From assembly GCA_946811185.2 (NCBI GenBank), contig OX328102.1, positions 18,229,194-18,293,193 of the forward strand: a stretch of 64,000 nt of DNA. Reading direction: 5' to 3'. Every line of letters starts with the position of its first letter. The first letter of the stretch is position 1. The notes under the pieces were generated by a model, which searched no databases, was not told where the DNA came from, and saw only the letters and a list, made by a program, of their open reading frames with translations. A program made the position numbers and the translations under genes. Positions 1 through 10,460 of the stretch are shown in pieces. Origin of the DNA: Hippopus hippopus. Taxonomy: Eukaryota; Mollusca; Bivalvia; Cardiida; Cardiidae.

Positions 1-1550
1 ATGGACAGACGGACACACAATGGACTCATTGGTCACTGGCTTTCATTAACCAATAAAAATATGAAGTTTCATGAAATTATGTCCATTAGTTAGAGATACA
101 TCGATGAAAAATTAAATTTGACATGAAGCCCCCTTTTTCCATGACACAGAAATAAATTCCAAAACCCTGACAATATGCCCTAGGTCACATGATCTGTGAA
201 AATTTCATCCAGATCCGTTGAGATATGTCCAGTAATTAAAGAGATATTGGTGAAAAATGAAATATAACATGAAGACCCTTTTTCCATGACGCAGCTATAA
301 ATTGTAAAACCTTGACAATATGTGCTAGGTCACATGATGAGAAACATTGTGTGAAAATTTTATCCAAATCCGTCAAGAAATGTGGGAGGAGTTGCATTCA
401 CAAGAAATGGAATGAAATATAAAATGAAGCCCACTTTTTCCATGACGCAGCTATAAATCGCAAAACCTTGACAATATGCGCTAGGTCATATGATGAGAAA
501 CATTATGTGAAAATTTTATCCAAATCCGTCAAGAAATGTGGGAGGAGTTGCGTTCACAAGAATGGAATGAAATATAGCATGAAGCCCCCTTTTTCCATGA
601 CGCAGCTACAAATCGCAAAACCTTGACAATATGCGATAGGTCACATGATGACAAACATTATGTGAAAATTTTATCCAAATCCATCAAGAAATGTGGGAGA
701 AGTTGCGTTCACAAGAAATGGAATGAAATATAACACGAAGCCCCCTTTTTCGATGAAGCAGCTACAAATCGCAAAACCTTGACAAAATGCGATAGGTCAC
801 ATGATGAGAAACATTCTGTGAAAATATTATCCAAATCCGTCAAGAAATTTGGGAGGAGTTGCGTTCACCACTTAATTGTATGGAAATGATCAAAGGGAAA
901 TAACTAAAAAAATATACAAGCCAGAGTTATGGTTCTTGTGCATGACACTTCGTCTCATTGTGCTTTACAAATGTATGAAGCTTTATCAAGATATCTCTAA
1001 CGGTTTTTGAGTTATAGAGCGAACATGAAATTGTACGTAAAATGAGAAAGGAAAATAATCAAAGGGAAATAACTCAAAAAATATACAAGCCAGAGTTATG
1101 GTTCTTGTGCATGACACTTCATCTCATGGTGCTTTACAAATGTATGACGTTTTATCAAAATATCTTAAAAGGTTTTCGAGTTATAGAGCGGACACAATTT
1201 GTGAAGGAAAATAATCAAAGGGAAATAACTCGAAAAATATACAAGCCAGACTTATGGTTCTTGTGCATGACACTATGTCTCATGGTGCTTTACAAATGTG
1301 TGAACTTTTATCAAAATATCTTTAAAGGTTTTTGAGTTATAGAGTGGACACGATTTGTGAAGGAAAATAATCAAAGGGGAATAGCTTGAAAAACATACAA
1401 GCCAGAGTTATGGTTCTTGTGCATGACACTTCGTCTCATGGTGCTTTACAAATGTGTGAAGTTTTATCAAAATATCTTAAAAGGTTTTCGAGTTATAGAG
1501 CGGACACGATTTGTGACGGACAGACAGACAGACGGACGCACAGGGAAAAA
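1..1550 (+). mobile_element. element B copy 1: two tandem arrays, tail split by element A
   Basis: The window opens inside this element. Positions about 120-870 are five copies of a unit of about 153 bp (landmarks TGAAGCCCCCTTTTTCC, GCTAGGTCACATGATGAG, GTGGGAGGAGTTGCG). Positions about 889-1510 are four copies of a different unit of about 158 bp (landmarks TACAAGCCAGAGTTATGG, TGCATGACACTTCGTCTC, GTTATAGAGCGGACACG). A GACGGACAGACAGACAGACG tail follows. The remaining 43 bp of the tail (CAATATGTCTTCC...GACATAATAATT) resume at 2609 after element A. The apparent frames within it are repeat sequence. Confidence 0.8.
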
Positions 1551-2608
1551 CAAGAGGGCCATGATGGCCCTGTATCGTTCCACTGGCTAATACGTAAAAT
1601 CCCTACATGCCAAACATTACAATACTTGGCCAATTGGTTTTGAACATAAGACCCCTGAGACAGGACTAAAATTGGTAGCCCAAGTTCTTATGGTAAGTAA
1701 CAAGAAGATTTTTAAAGATTTCACTACATAAGCCCATGTAAAACTTCTGACCCCTGGGGTGAGGTCAAATTCGGTCCTAGGGCTATAATTTGGGTACTCT
1801 TGGTAGAGGCCCACTAGATAAAGTCACATGCAAAATTTGGTAACCCTAGACCTTATGACAGAGAACAGGGAGATTTCTAAAGTTTTGTCTATATAAGCCG
1901 ATATAAAAATTGTGACCCCTGGGGTGGGACCAATTTTGGCACCAGGGCTATAAGTTGGGCACCCTTGGTAGAGGCCCACTAGATAAAGCCACATGCAAAA
2001 TTTGGTAGCACTAGGCCTTATGGCTAGGTACAGGGAGATTTCTAAAGTTTTCTCTATATAAGCCTATGTAAAACTTGTGACCCCCCGGGGTGGGGTCAAA
2101 TTTGACCCCGGGGCTATAAGTTGGGCACTGTTGGTAGAGGCCCACTAGATAAAGCCACATGCAAAATTTGGTAAACCTAGGCCTTATGGCTAGGGACAGG
2201 AAGAGTTCTAAAGTTTTCTCTATATAAAACTTGTGACCCCTGGGGTGGGGTCAAATTTGACCCCAGGGCTATAATTTGAAGACACTTGATAGAGGTCTAC
2301 TAGATAAAGCTACATGCCAAATTTGGTAGCCCTAGGCTTTATGGTTTCAGACAAGAAGATTTTCAAAGATTTCCAATATTTTTAAGTTTTGTTGCCATGG
2401 CAACCAGAGTTTTTGAAGGAATTAAATTCTTTCAAGAAATTCTGAAGAGGACCATGGCAGGATCATTTCTGTGAAGTTTCATCAAAATTGGCTTGGTAGT
2501 TTCAGAGAAGATGTTTAAAAAAAAAGTTAACGCACAGACGGACAGACGCGCGCACGACGGAAAACGGGCCATGACATTAGCCCGCTGGCCTTCGGCCAGT
2601 GGAGCTAA
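1551..2608 (+). mobile_element. element A copy 1, Helitron-like, non-autonomous (1058 bp)
   Basis: It begins CAAGAGGGCCATGATGGCCC, which contains the palindrome GGGCCATGATGGCCC. It ends with the hairpin CTGGCCTTCGGCCAG, a short spacer and CTAA. A 3' hairpin followed by CTRR, with no target duplication, is the Helitron signature. The ends are fixed by comparison with the uninterrupted tail at about 15574 (GGGGAAAAACAATATG). Inside are about four degenerate copies of a 165-bp unit (GAGGCCCACTAGATAAAGC, GCAAAATTTGGTAGC) and a 3' block with GTTGCCATGGCAAC. No Rep/helicase frame is present. Confidence 0.8.
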
Positions 2609-2651
2609 CAATATGTCTTCCAACCCTGATGGGGGTGAGACATAATAATTA
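2609..2651 (+). mobile_element. element B copy 1, displaced 3' terminus
   Basis: CAATATGTCTTCCAACCCTG and following bases match the end of element B copy 2, CAATATGTCTCCCGACCCTG, and continue to GACATAATAATT. It is separated from the body of B only by element A. Confidence 0.85.
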
Positions 2652-2756
2652 GCTGCTAATGAAATTTACAGGATTGGCTTACTTTCTACAGCTAGAAGTT
2701 ACGGTACATCTTAGAGTATTGACCCATGCCAGGTTTGCCTTCTTTGAATCTTTACA

Positions 2757-3070
2757 AAACAATCTGTATTTTTTACAACATTGAGGACAATGGCTTTTGA
2801 AAACATTGTGGAAAAGGGAGAAAATGCTGCTTACCAGCCACAGTTATCTTCTTTGATTCTATACCAAACAATCTTATTTCTACAACATTGAGGACAATGG
2901 CTTTTGAAAACATTGTGGAAAAAGCAGGAAATGCTGGTTACCCGCCAGGGTTATCTTCTTTGAATCCGTACCAAACAATCCATATTTTTACAACACTGAG
3001 TACAAAGACTTTTGAAAACATTATGGGAAAAGGAGAAAATGCTGGTTACCATCATTTTCTTTTTCCAAGA
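2757..3070. repeat. three tandem copies of half an M1 element
   Basis: Units of about 110 bp start near 2757, 2867 and 2977. Each carries the arm-B end (ACAACATTGAGGACAATGGC), then GAAAACATTGTGGAAAA and the left hairpin arm with GAGAAAATGCTG, but no right arm. Confidence 0.7.
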
Positions 3071-3126
3071 TGAATTCAAAAGCTCATTCTCTCAAAAACA
3101 TGACATCTTTTGGCAAAGAGCATTTA

Positions 3127-3810
3127 GCGCCTTAACATGCATAGGAGCCTTTTCAAATAACTAACAACTGAATAATGGGATGCTTTTTGGCAAAAAGTTT
3201 TTACTTGCAATCATTCTTTTTCCAGCAATGTTTTGCAATTCTACAGGGATAGATTTTAGGACATCCTCTTAAAAATCCTCTTTGTATACTATAGCTAGGG
3301 AACCAAACCTTTGTCAAATACCAGTATCAAATATGCATAGGTGCTCTGTCAAATAAATACCAATTAAACAATGGGATGTTTTTTGGCAACAAGTTGGTAA
3401 ATAATTCCTTTTCCAGCAATGTTTTTGATGTGATTTAAGAAGTATGCTCCTGGGATAGCACTTGGGACATCCTCTTGACAAATCCCCTGTCCTATACCAA
3501 AAAGCTTTGTCAAATACCAGTATACAACATGCCTAGGAGCTCTGTGAAATAAATACCAATTGAACAATGGGATGCTTTTAGGCAAAAAGTTGCTACATAC
3601 AATCATTCGTTTTCCTGCAATGTTTTCCATGTCATTTAAATAGTATGCTATAGGGAAAGAACATGGGACATCCTCTTAACCAATGCCCATCCTGTATACT
3701 ATAGGGCAACCAAAGAGCTTTGTCAAATACCAGTATACAACATGCCTAGGAGCCCTTTCAAATACATACCAATTGAACAATGGGATGCTTTTAGGCAAAG
3801 AGTTGTTAAC
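3127..3810. repeat. tandem repeat, unit about 200 bp, 3.5 copies
   Basis: Landmark TTTGTCAAATACCAGTAT occurs at about 3312, 3508 and 3720. CATAGGAGC or CCTAGGAGC occurs at about 3139, 3535 and 3747, and CAATGGGATGCTTTTxGGCAA recurs between them. Spacing is 196-212 bp. Frames seen on both strands here are repeat sequence. Confidence 0.8.
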
Positions 3811-3939
3811 CTTGGCAAGTTACATCTACCAACAAAGCTTAATGACAGAAAACTTTAATAACAGCATGTCAGAGAAAATAATACTGATCCTCTTGGAAGG
3901 TCACTGTGCCCAGGCATTCTTCTCCAAACAGGATTAACA

Positions 3940-4905
3940 TTTAGCATTCTAAGCACAACATAAGTGCTTTTCACCCTTTATCAAACAATCCTGAGTTTTA
4001 ATGACCCTGAGCAATTTGGCTTTTGAAAGCATTGTGGCAAAAGAAAAAAATGCTAGTTAACAGTATTTTTTCCTTTTCCCACAATGTTTTCTAACCTTTC
4101 AAATACAAATCCTAATAAGTTAAGCATAATCTTCTTTGTCATCTGCAGATGTGTCACTTAAACCAAGTTAAAAAAAAAAATTCTGATAAAGAGTTACGAC
4201 TAAACACAGAGGAAGAGGGTATCTTTTGCAGGCAATGTGTGATCGAGATCAAAGTACCAAGAACATCAAGTCTGATCTTGGATAAACATTGTATTTTGTT
4301 GAAACATTCTCGAAAAATAAATACTACCTTGAAACAAGCTACATGTTGTACTAAATGACAATATTTATTTCATTTGCACAGCAGCTCAGGGGAAAACAAG
4401 AGAATGGAATTTCTTATTGTGTCTAGATAACATTTATTTAGGCCAGCTCAATGGTTCTGTATATTATTTGCTTACATTTGATCCTAGAGATAGCATGGTA
4501 GAAGAAAGTGTCTTTTTATCCCTTTGCTGTGTAGCAACTTCACTTGCTGTCACAGACAGTGTATATCACTGACCAGACTGCATATAATATACCGTCTGAT
4601 CTTTGACCTACACTTTCCTTGATCCTGACAAAAGCAGCCTAAAACTGTAGTATTAATTTGGCATTTTAATGGTCTTAAATTGACACTCACTGTTTAAATT
4701 AGGCTCAACATGTTGCCCAGATGATTCCAAGTTTTTATCACCATGAAGAAGACAGATGTATAAAAATATAGCAGATAAAGGAGAAAATGCTGGTAGCCAA
4801 CATGTTCTATGCTTTCAGATCCAAAGCATTTGAGCCCCTTTTACCGTGTCAGCTGCATTTGCTGTTAGTATGAAACACTCAAAAATACCCTCCTCATCTG
4901 ATACA
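3940..4905. other. no gene seen; decayed hairpin repeats
   Basis: A degenerate M1 remnant lies at about 4005-4100 (AAAAAATGCTAGTTAACAGTATTTTTT core). A decayed M2 hairpin lies at about 4548-4622. Nothing else was recognised. Confidence 0.5.
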
Positions 4906-4908
4906 GAC

Positions 4909-5090
4909 TTAACCCTTAGGCAGCGCTAAGCGCAACTCACTGACCTTTTGCAGACAGCATAGATTAAGATCAGACTGCACAGAATGTGTAGTGTGATCTT
5001 GAATCTATACTATCCGATAAGGAGATAACTTTCCTCCAAAAATACCTTTCAAACAGCAAATTCTGAGTTTATGCTATCCGCTTAAATTAA
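4909..5090 (+). mobile_element. M2 element (TTAA MITE, second hairpin family)
   Basis: It starts TTAACCCTTAGGCAGCGCTA and contains the hairpin GTAGATCAAGATCAGACTGC-type stem in mutated form (GATTAAGATCAGACTGCACA ... TGTAGTGTGATCTTGAATCT). Its final TTAA (5087-5090) is the first TTAA of the next M1 copy. Confidence 0.6.
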
Positions 5091-5315
5091 CCCATTACCA
5101 CACAATCCCTAATTTTGACGCCCCTGAGAAAGAAGCCTTTTGAAAACCCTATGGCAAAAGGAGAAAATGCTGGTAACCAGCATTTTCTCCTTTTCCCACA
5201 GTGTTTTCTACCCTTCCCAGAACAAATTTCAATTTTTCAGTCACCTTTATTTTGTTGTCTGCAAATGCTTTCAATTTGGACCAGTCTAAATTTTTCTCGT
5301 GTGGTAATGAGTTAA
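5087..5315 (-). mobile_element. M1 element, arm B left
   Basis: Full length, 229 bp. Core GCAAAAGGAGAAAATGCTGG, then TAACCAGCATTTTCTCCTTT. The right end reads TGGTAATGAGTTAA. Confidence 0.85.
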
Positions 5316-5354
5316 AAGCTCCATTTCTTTTATTTAGCAGGTTGAGGGTAATCA

Positions 5355-5580
5355 ATGATGTCTAACAAAATTTTAGAATTGTCCAATTTGAAAGCATTAA
5401 GTACAGACAACAAATTAAATGTACTTAGACCATTGGATTTGTCTTTGTAAAGCCAGAAAACATGGTGCGAAAAGGAGAAAATGCTGGTTACCGGCATTTT
5501 CTCCATTTCCCACAATGTTTTGAAAGGCCTTTCATCTCTCGGGGTCATCAAAACTCAAGGATTGTTTAGTAGAGAGTTAA
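5355..5580 (+). mobile_element. M1 element, arm A left
   Basis: Starts in decayed form (TGATGTCTAACAAAATTTTA), keeps the hairpin (one C to G change in the right arm) and ends AGTAGAGAGTTAA. Confidence 0.75.
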
Positions 5581-5640
5581 TCAAACAGTTCTCACATACT
5601 AACCAAGGGCCTTAGACAAATGATACTGGTTGACTAAGAT

Positions 5641-5793
5641 GACAGGTTTCATCTTTGGACGGCCTTAAAACACTGTGGGAAAAGGAGAAAATGCTGGTTA
5701 CCAGCATTTTCTCCTTTTCCCACAGTGGTTTCAATAGCCTTTCATCCCTACAGATTTTTCATAACTCAGGGATTGTTGGGTGAAGTTTTAATC
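5641..5793. mobile_element. M1 element, shortened
   Basis: Hairpin intact (CACTGTGGGAAAAGGAGAAA ... CTTTTCCCACAGTGG). Both outer arms look like arm B; the left one is truncated. Confidence 0.6.
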
Positions 5794-6136
5794 AATCACT
5801 TCTCGCAAACTAATGACAAGGATGTTAGATGAATAGAGAACAGGTCAAGGAGTGGGATGGTCAGCTGTGAAAATATTATCTAATACAAAAAATCAATCAA
5901 TGAATGGAGACTTCAGGATTCTATAGAGTTTATCCTTAACAATGAAAAGTCCTCTTTCATTCTTTCATCAGTAAGAAATATTAATCCTGAAAATTCTTTA
6001 AGTTGTTTGATTAATCAGATGTAAATTTGCAGCAGAAAGGCCTTTATAATTAGTTAACAGAATATATTCCACTTCTCAAATGATTGTCTAAACATACCGT
6101 CATGACAGCTTGTAAATTTGGGTAAACTCAAAAAAC

Positions 6137-6404
6137 TATGAGCCATGCTCTACGGAAAAAAAGGTTCAATGTATTTGCAAAAAGTTTCAACCGAGGTCAG
6201 CTTGTGTTGACTGTGCAGGCTGACCTGGGTCGATCCTTTATGCCATTGGTCAATTTTATGCATCTCAAAGGGCCAGTCAATATTATAATTCAGTTGACTG
6301 TTAGACAAAATGGATTTGATGGATCCACACTTATGTGATGACTTACTTGGTATGATGCATCATAGAGATGCAATAAACCTCCTTTTCATTGAGTATGGCT
6401 CATA
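6137..6404. mobile_element. M3 element (GAGCCATGCTC...GAGTATGGCTC)
   Basis: Full-length 268-bp MITE with terminal inverted repeats TATGAGCCATGCTCT and GAGTATGGCTCATA. An internal hairpin is built on AGGTCAGC ... GCTGACCTGGGTCGA. Near the right end it carries the segment GAGATGCAATAAACC; in relatives this reads GATGCATTAAACC and serves as the M1 target. Confidence 0.75.
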
Positions 6405-6879
6405 TAATTCAGCACATTAGCTCTTACAGCAGGGTATTAAACCTGTGACTTATTTTCGATAATACAGTAGTGTACATCTACTAGGGGCATTCAAAAAATA
6501 TGTAGACACTTGTGATATTTAAACTTTGGCTCGATGGAAGTTTATAAATATAGTATAAATAAGGTGCAACTTATGTCCAGTTCAGTAATTAACATGGTTT
6601 TGATATCCTTACATTTTATTCCAAACTATGGCTGTTATAGCAATGGAAGTTTAGATGCACAGCGCAACCCCAAAAATTTCGACATCAGATTTCTTACATC
6701 GCATGACTAGGCTCATATCTATCAAATACTGCGGGAAAATGCTGTAAAACTGTGTGTGCATTTAGCATTATGTTGCGTCATTATTTGCTTTGAATTTCAA
6801 CAACAAATTCTCATGGGTTATTTGAAAACTATTTCGGAGGAAAAACCTGACGTCGTATGAAGCCACGGAGCAACATGCA

Positions 6880-8053
6880 ATGATTAAGTTCTGTGTTGCG
6901 CTGGGAAAAACACCAACTGAGACGAGAAAGATGCTGGAAAAAGCAGAGCTGAAGCCAAAGGTATGCCGAGCCTTAGTCTACAAGTGGCATAGAGGTTTTT
7001 CAGAGGGAAGAACATCTGTCAAGGACGATACAGGCCGGGGAAGAAAGCAAAAAGTTGACAAGAAACTTATCAGTGATGCCAGCAACTTCATGGACAAGGA
7101 CAGACGTCAAACGATTGCAGAAGTTGCGGCGCAGATTGGAGTAAGTGTTGGAACTACCTATAAAGTTTTGACAGACCAGCTTAACATGAGGACGGTGTCT
7201 GCGAGATGGATCCCACAAGTTTTGTCAGCTGACGACAAGGCGAGAAGAGTTCAGCTATCCAGATCGTTTCTCCGTCAATGCAAGTGAGAGGGAGATGAAT
7301 TTCTCAACTGGATTATCATGACGGATGAAACCTGGTTATATCACTACGACCCTGAAACCAAGCAACAATCATCCGCCTGGAAATGCAAATCTTCACCTCC
7401 ATCACTGATGGTTAAGGTTCGACAATCATCCCGTAAGAATATGTTCATATTCTTCATGGTTGCCGCCGGTATGCTACTCACCCATGCTGTGCCAGACAGA
7501 CAGACGGTCACTGCTGCGTACTATTCTAAGCTGTATCCATTTCAGTGTAACATTTTTCCCCCATTTCATTTTTCATTCACTGATTATTTGTTTAACTGTT
7601 TTTTCAAGACAGTTCAATGAAAAAAAATAAATATAATAAAGCACTTTAAATGCATGACATGATCTCAAAGCCGTCTTCTCATTTTCTGATTTCAGGTGAT
7701 TAGGTGTGATCTGCTCAACGCACTGCGAAGGAAGTGATCTGGAGTACCTGTTGAGAGCTTTTTATCACACCAGGACAATGCTCCCGCCCATCGTGCTGCA
7801 TCTACAACTCTGGAGTTGGAAATCCTGGGCCTTGACAGACTGGAGCACCACCTTACAGTCCAGATTTGGTTCCATTGGTTTTAAGGTTTTCCCGACTGTG
7901 AAGTCTCACCTGCGTGGCCGACATTTCAACTCAATACAGGAATTGAAGTATGCTACCAGAACCATAGTAGCCAGTATTGAAAAGAGTTGGTACAAAAACA
8001 TTTTTCAGGAATGGATCCACAGGCACAGACATCGTATAGATGTGCAGGGGTGA
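6880..8053 (+). pseudogene. mariner transposase pseudogene (element 1)
   Basis: The N-terminal helix-turn-helix half is readable from 6880 (ALVYKWHRGFSEGRTSVKDD), with SARWIPQ further on. A TGA at 7285 interrupts the frame. The first catalytic Asp is in MTDETW (about 7318). After AAYYSK a 165-bp insertion (7531-7695) breaks the frame before VIRCDLLNALRRK. The second Asp survives in DNAPAHRA in another frame. The third, expected in a PDLAPxDF-like site, is lost (GSIGFKVFP). The C-terminus KSHLRGRHFNSIQEL ends near 8053. It cannot code for active transposase. Confidence 0.9.
7531..7695 (+). other. 165-bp intron-like insertion in the mariner transposase
   Basis: It interrupts codons AAG|GTG of AYYSK-VIRCD. 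It begins CTGTATCC and ends with a T-rich tract and GATTTCAG, like an intron 3' end, but the 5' boundary is CT, not GT. Removing exactly this segment restores the family frame. Confidence 0.6.
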
Positions 8054-8112
8054 GAATTTTGAAAAGCTGTGAGGTAAGTTTTCAAACGACGTCGATAAAG
8101 TCAGGCAACATA

Positions 8113-9132
8113 CAAGGGCTGTCCCAAAATGTTGTAGACAACACTATCTGTTATGAAACCCGATGTCAGATTTCAGTAAAATTTGCATGTTGTATCCGTT
8201 AGTCATTTGTGCATATTCCTGTATAAAATAAAAAATCAAGATCGCAAATAGTACATTTTATGAAGTTACTTACAGGAATGGGGTACCTAACCCGGCGCAC
8301 ACCAAACTATGTGTTTTATGAGCATGCTACATCTTTACATGTCTATAATTCCAAACATGGTCATAATTGCGGGAAATCATTCGACGTGGATTAACATCAT
8401 TGTATTTGACGTCATTACACTGAAGGATGCTTACGTAGTGTTATTTTGAAAAAAGTTATAGGATAAAACCTGGTGCGGTGGTTAATTCCAACATGCTGAA
8501 AATGGTGACGTCAAAGGAAATGGCTGCGCAGAGGAATGTTATCGAATATTGTGTACAATTAGATATGACTCCTACGCAAACACTATGCAAATTGCACGCT
8601 ACAGAAAAATGCAAATCTGTGTCAAGATCTCTTGTATTTAAATGGCACGAGAGATTTGTTGACAGATGGACAGAGGAGCAGCCCCCTACAGTCCAGACTT
8701 AGCACCCCTAGACTTTGCTTTGTTCCCCTATTTTAAGTCTCAGTTGCGGGGACATAGATTCAAAAACTTCAATGAACTGCGACAGGAAACTCTGCGAGTG
8801 CTGAGTAATTTGAAAAGCAAGTGGTTTGAAGACGTATACAATAAGTGGGTCACATGCCACCTAAATGCATTGAGCACCACGGAGAGTACTTTGAAAAAGA
8901 ATAAATTGTTTTCTAGGGACATCATGAGGTTGACGTTAGTATGCGCCGGGTATGTATGGGTAGCTTATTTTAAATCGTGATAGATTGAGCAATTCTTAAG
9001 GTACCGTAGTTAGTTTATATTTCACACACATATGCACAAAGCTCTTGTAAAGAATTCCGAAACTTGCTGAATCTATTGTGTTAACACTGATTGTGTTACA
9101 GCCTTTGTCTACGCTATTTTGGGACAGCCCTC
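8113..9132 (+). mobile_element. mariner-like element 2, internally deleted, nested in element 1
   Basis: Terminal repeats CAAGGGCTGTCCCAAAATGT and, reversed at the right end, GAGGGCTGTCCCAAAATAGC, flanked by TA at 8111-8112 and 9133-9134. The length of 1020 bp is short for the family because the middle of the transposase is gone. Confidence 0.88.
8478..8980 (+). pseudogene. deleted mariner transposase (element 2)
   Basis: The N-terminal DNA-binding part (MTPTQTLCKLHATEKC, SLVFKWHERFVD) runs straight into the C-terminal part (APYSPDLAPLDFALFPYFKS, then LRGHRFKNFNEL). The join near 8680 also shifts the frame. The first two catalytic Asp residues are lost; only the PLDF Asp remains. It could move only with transposase from elsewhere. 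Confidence 0.88.
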
Positions 9133-9365
9133 TATGCTGTGCCGTGGTCACACTGCTAGTGTAGCATAAAATGGTGTATCTAGACAACCAGTGGACTGAT
9201 GACCGAGATATTCTAGGCCTAAGCAGTAAAAATGTTTAACTACACTGTATTAGATAGTCATGAATATACCATGATAAACAGCTTGGTAAAATGGCTTGTC
9301 TACATTATTTTTGAATTGCCCTTGTATTATCATTTTTTTGGTTACAGTTAACATGTATTACGAAC

Positions 9366-9640
9366 TGAAATTTGTGAAAAGTATTGATAAAGGGAGGTGA
9401 TGTTCAGTAGGTAATATAGTTGGACACCTTGTTTTATACAATAGGTGATATAGGGCAAAGTTTGCCATACAACATATGCCTTTGTCTCTGACTGACAGAT
9501 ACAAACTTTGTGAAAAGTATTGAGAAATAAGTGGGGATCATGTTCATCAGGTAATAAAGTTGAACATTTTGTTTTATGCAATAGGTTATATCAGAAAAAG
9601 TTTGTCATACAACATGTGCCTGTGTCTCAAACTTTGTGAG
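9366..9640. repeat. tandem duplication, unit about 135 bp
   Basis: GTGAAAAGTATTGA occurs at about 9374 and 9508, and TACAACATATGCC / TACAACATGTGCC about 139 bp apart. The open frame seen on the minus strand follows the repeat. Confidence 0.75.
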
Positions 9641-9824
9641 GAAATGGGTAACTTGATGGTGCAACATGGGTAATTCAACACAGTACTGCCTGCTGATGAC
9701 TTTTTCCCTCTTGCAGTTAATCACAGTGGTAAAAGGACAAATTGTTATTAAATGAGCAATTTCTCCTTCTATAACGTGTTCATATGAATTCATGAATAGA
9801 CTAAACCACAAGTCATGTTGATTA

Positions 9825-9861
9825 TCAATGTTCATCTTCTGTTGAAGATTTTCCAAGTTGT
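9825..9861 (-). CDS. candidate terminal exon of the HDAC6-like gene
   Basis: After a ...TTGCTGCAG acceptor the phase left by exon 11 reads R then QLGKSSTEDEH and a TGA. If real, the protein ends soon after the deacetylase domain and lacks a zinc-finger ubiquitin-binding domain. The polypyrimidine tract is interrupted and no clear AATAAA was found downstream, so this may be a chance fit. Confidence 0.25.
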
Positions 9862-9891
9862 CTGCAGCAATTTTGTTTCAGGAGGTAATCA

Positions 9892-10120
9892 TTAAACCTG
9901 TACCAGACGACAAAATTTTAGCCTTGGCCAAATTGAAAGCATTTGCAGACGACAATTTCAATGTGGCTCACATTGTGCAATTTTTCTTTTACAGGGTAGA
10001 AAACATTGTGGCAAAAGGAGAAAATGCTGGTTAACAGCATTTTCTCCTTTTCCCATAAAGTTTTTAAAAGTCTTCTCTTTCTGGGTCGTTAAAAGTCGAG
10101 ATTGTGCGGTAACGGATTAA
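9892..10120 (+). mobile_element. M1 element, arm A left
   Basis: Full length, TTAA at 9892-9895 and 10117-10120. It sits in the intron just below HDAC exon 11. Confidence 0.85.
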
Positions 10121-10140
10121 AGAAAGTAAGTTCACAGTAC

Positions 10141-10216
10141 CTGTCTGCTGGTATCTCAGGTTGATTCCATTCAGGGTTTTCTGGTGTCTCAACTGGCCTT
10201 GTTATTGGTATGGCCA
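10141..10216 (-). CDS. HDAC6: HDAC6-like exon 11
   Basis: 76 bp, acceptor CAATATTTCAG, donor GTACTG. In the phase left by exon 10 it reads VAIPITRPVETPENPEWNQP then EIPAD, a polar, proline-rich linker with no family signature. Support is the phase, the clean splice sites and the uninterrupted frame. Part of the exon with its acceptor is duplicated at 10328-10460. Confidence 0.65.
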
Positions 10217-10460
10217 CTGAAATATTGCATCAAAATATTGATGTAACATAACTCTTTAACTAATAACAAAATTTTAGAGTAGTCAAAATTGAGAGCAACT
10301 GCAGGAGACAAAAAAATATGGTTCAAACAACTGGCCTTGTTTTATTGGTATGGCCACTGAAATATTGCATCAAAATACTGATGTAACATAACTCTTTAAC
10401 TAACAAGAAAATTTTAGAGTAGTCAAAATTGAGAGCAACTGCAGGAGACAAAAAAAATAT
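10190..10460. repeat. 138-bp tandem duplication with a decoy partial exon
   Basis: Positions 10190-10320 recur at 10328-10460 with few differences. The unit holds the first 27 coding bases of exon 11, its splice acceptor and the start of an adjoining M1 element. The second copy has two extra T bases in the exon part and so is out of frame. Confidence 0.85.

Larger units (their letters stand above)
6481..9324 (+). mobile_element. mariner-like element 1, broken, with a nested mariner
   Basis: Terminal inverted repeats CTAGGGGCATTCAAAAAATA and (reversed) CAAGGGCAATTCAAAAATAA share the inner TGTAGACA and are flanked by TA at 6479-6480 and 9325-9326. The 2844-bp span includes a 1020-bp mariner inserted after the transposase frame. 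The rest, about 1.8 kb, is long for mariner because of a 165-bp internal insertion and about 400 bp ahead of the transposase. Confidence 0.85.

Noticed and set aside
7000..7218. Minus-strand frame opposite the mariner transposase
   Set aside because: Shadow of the real transposase reading on the plus strand.
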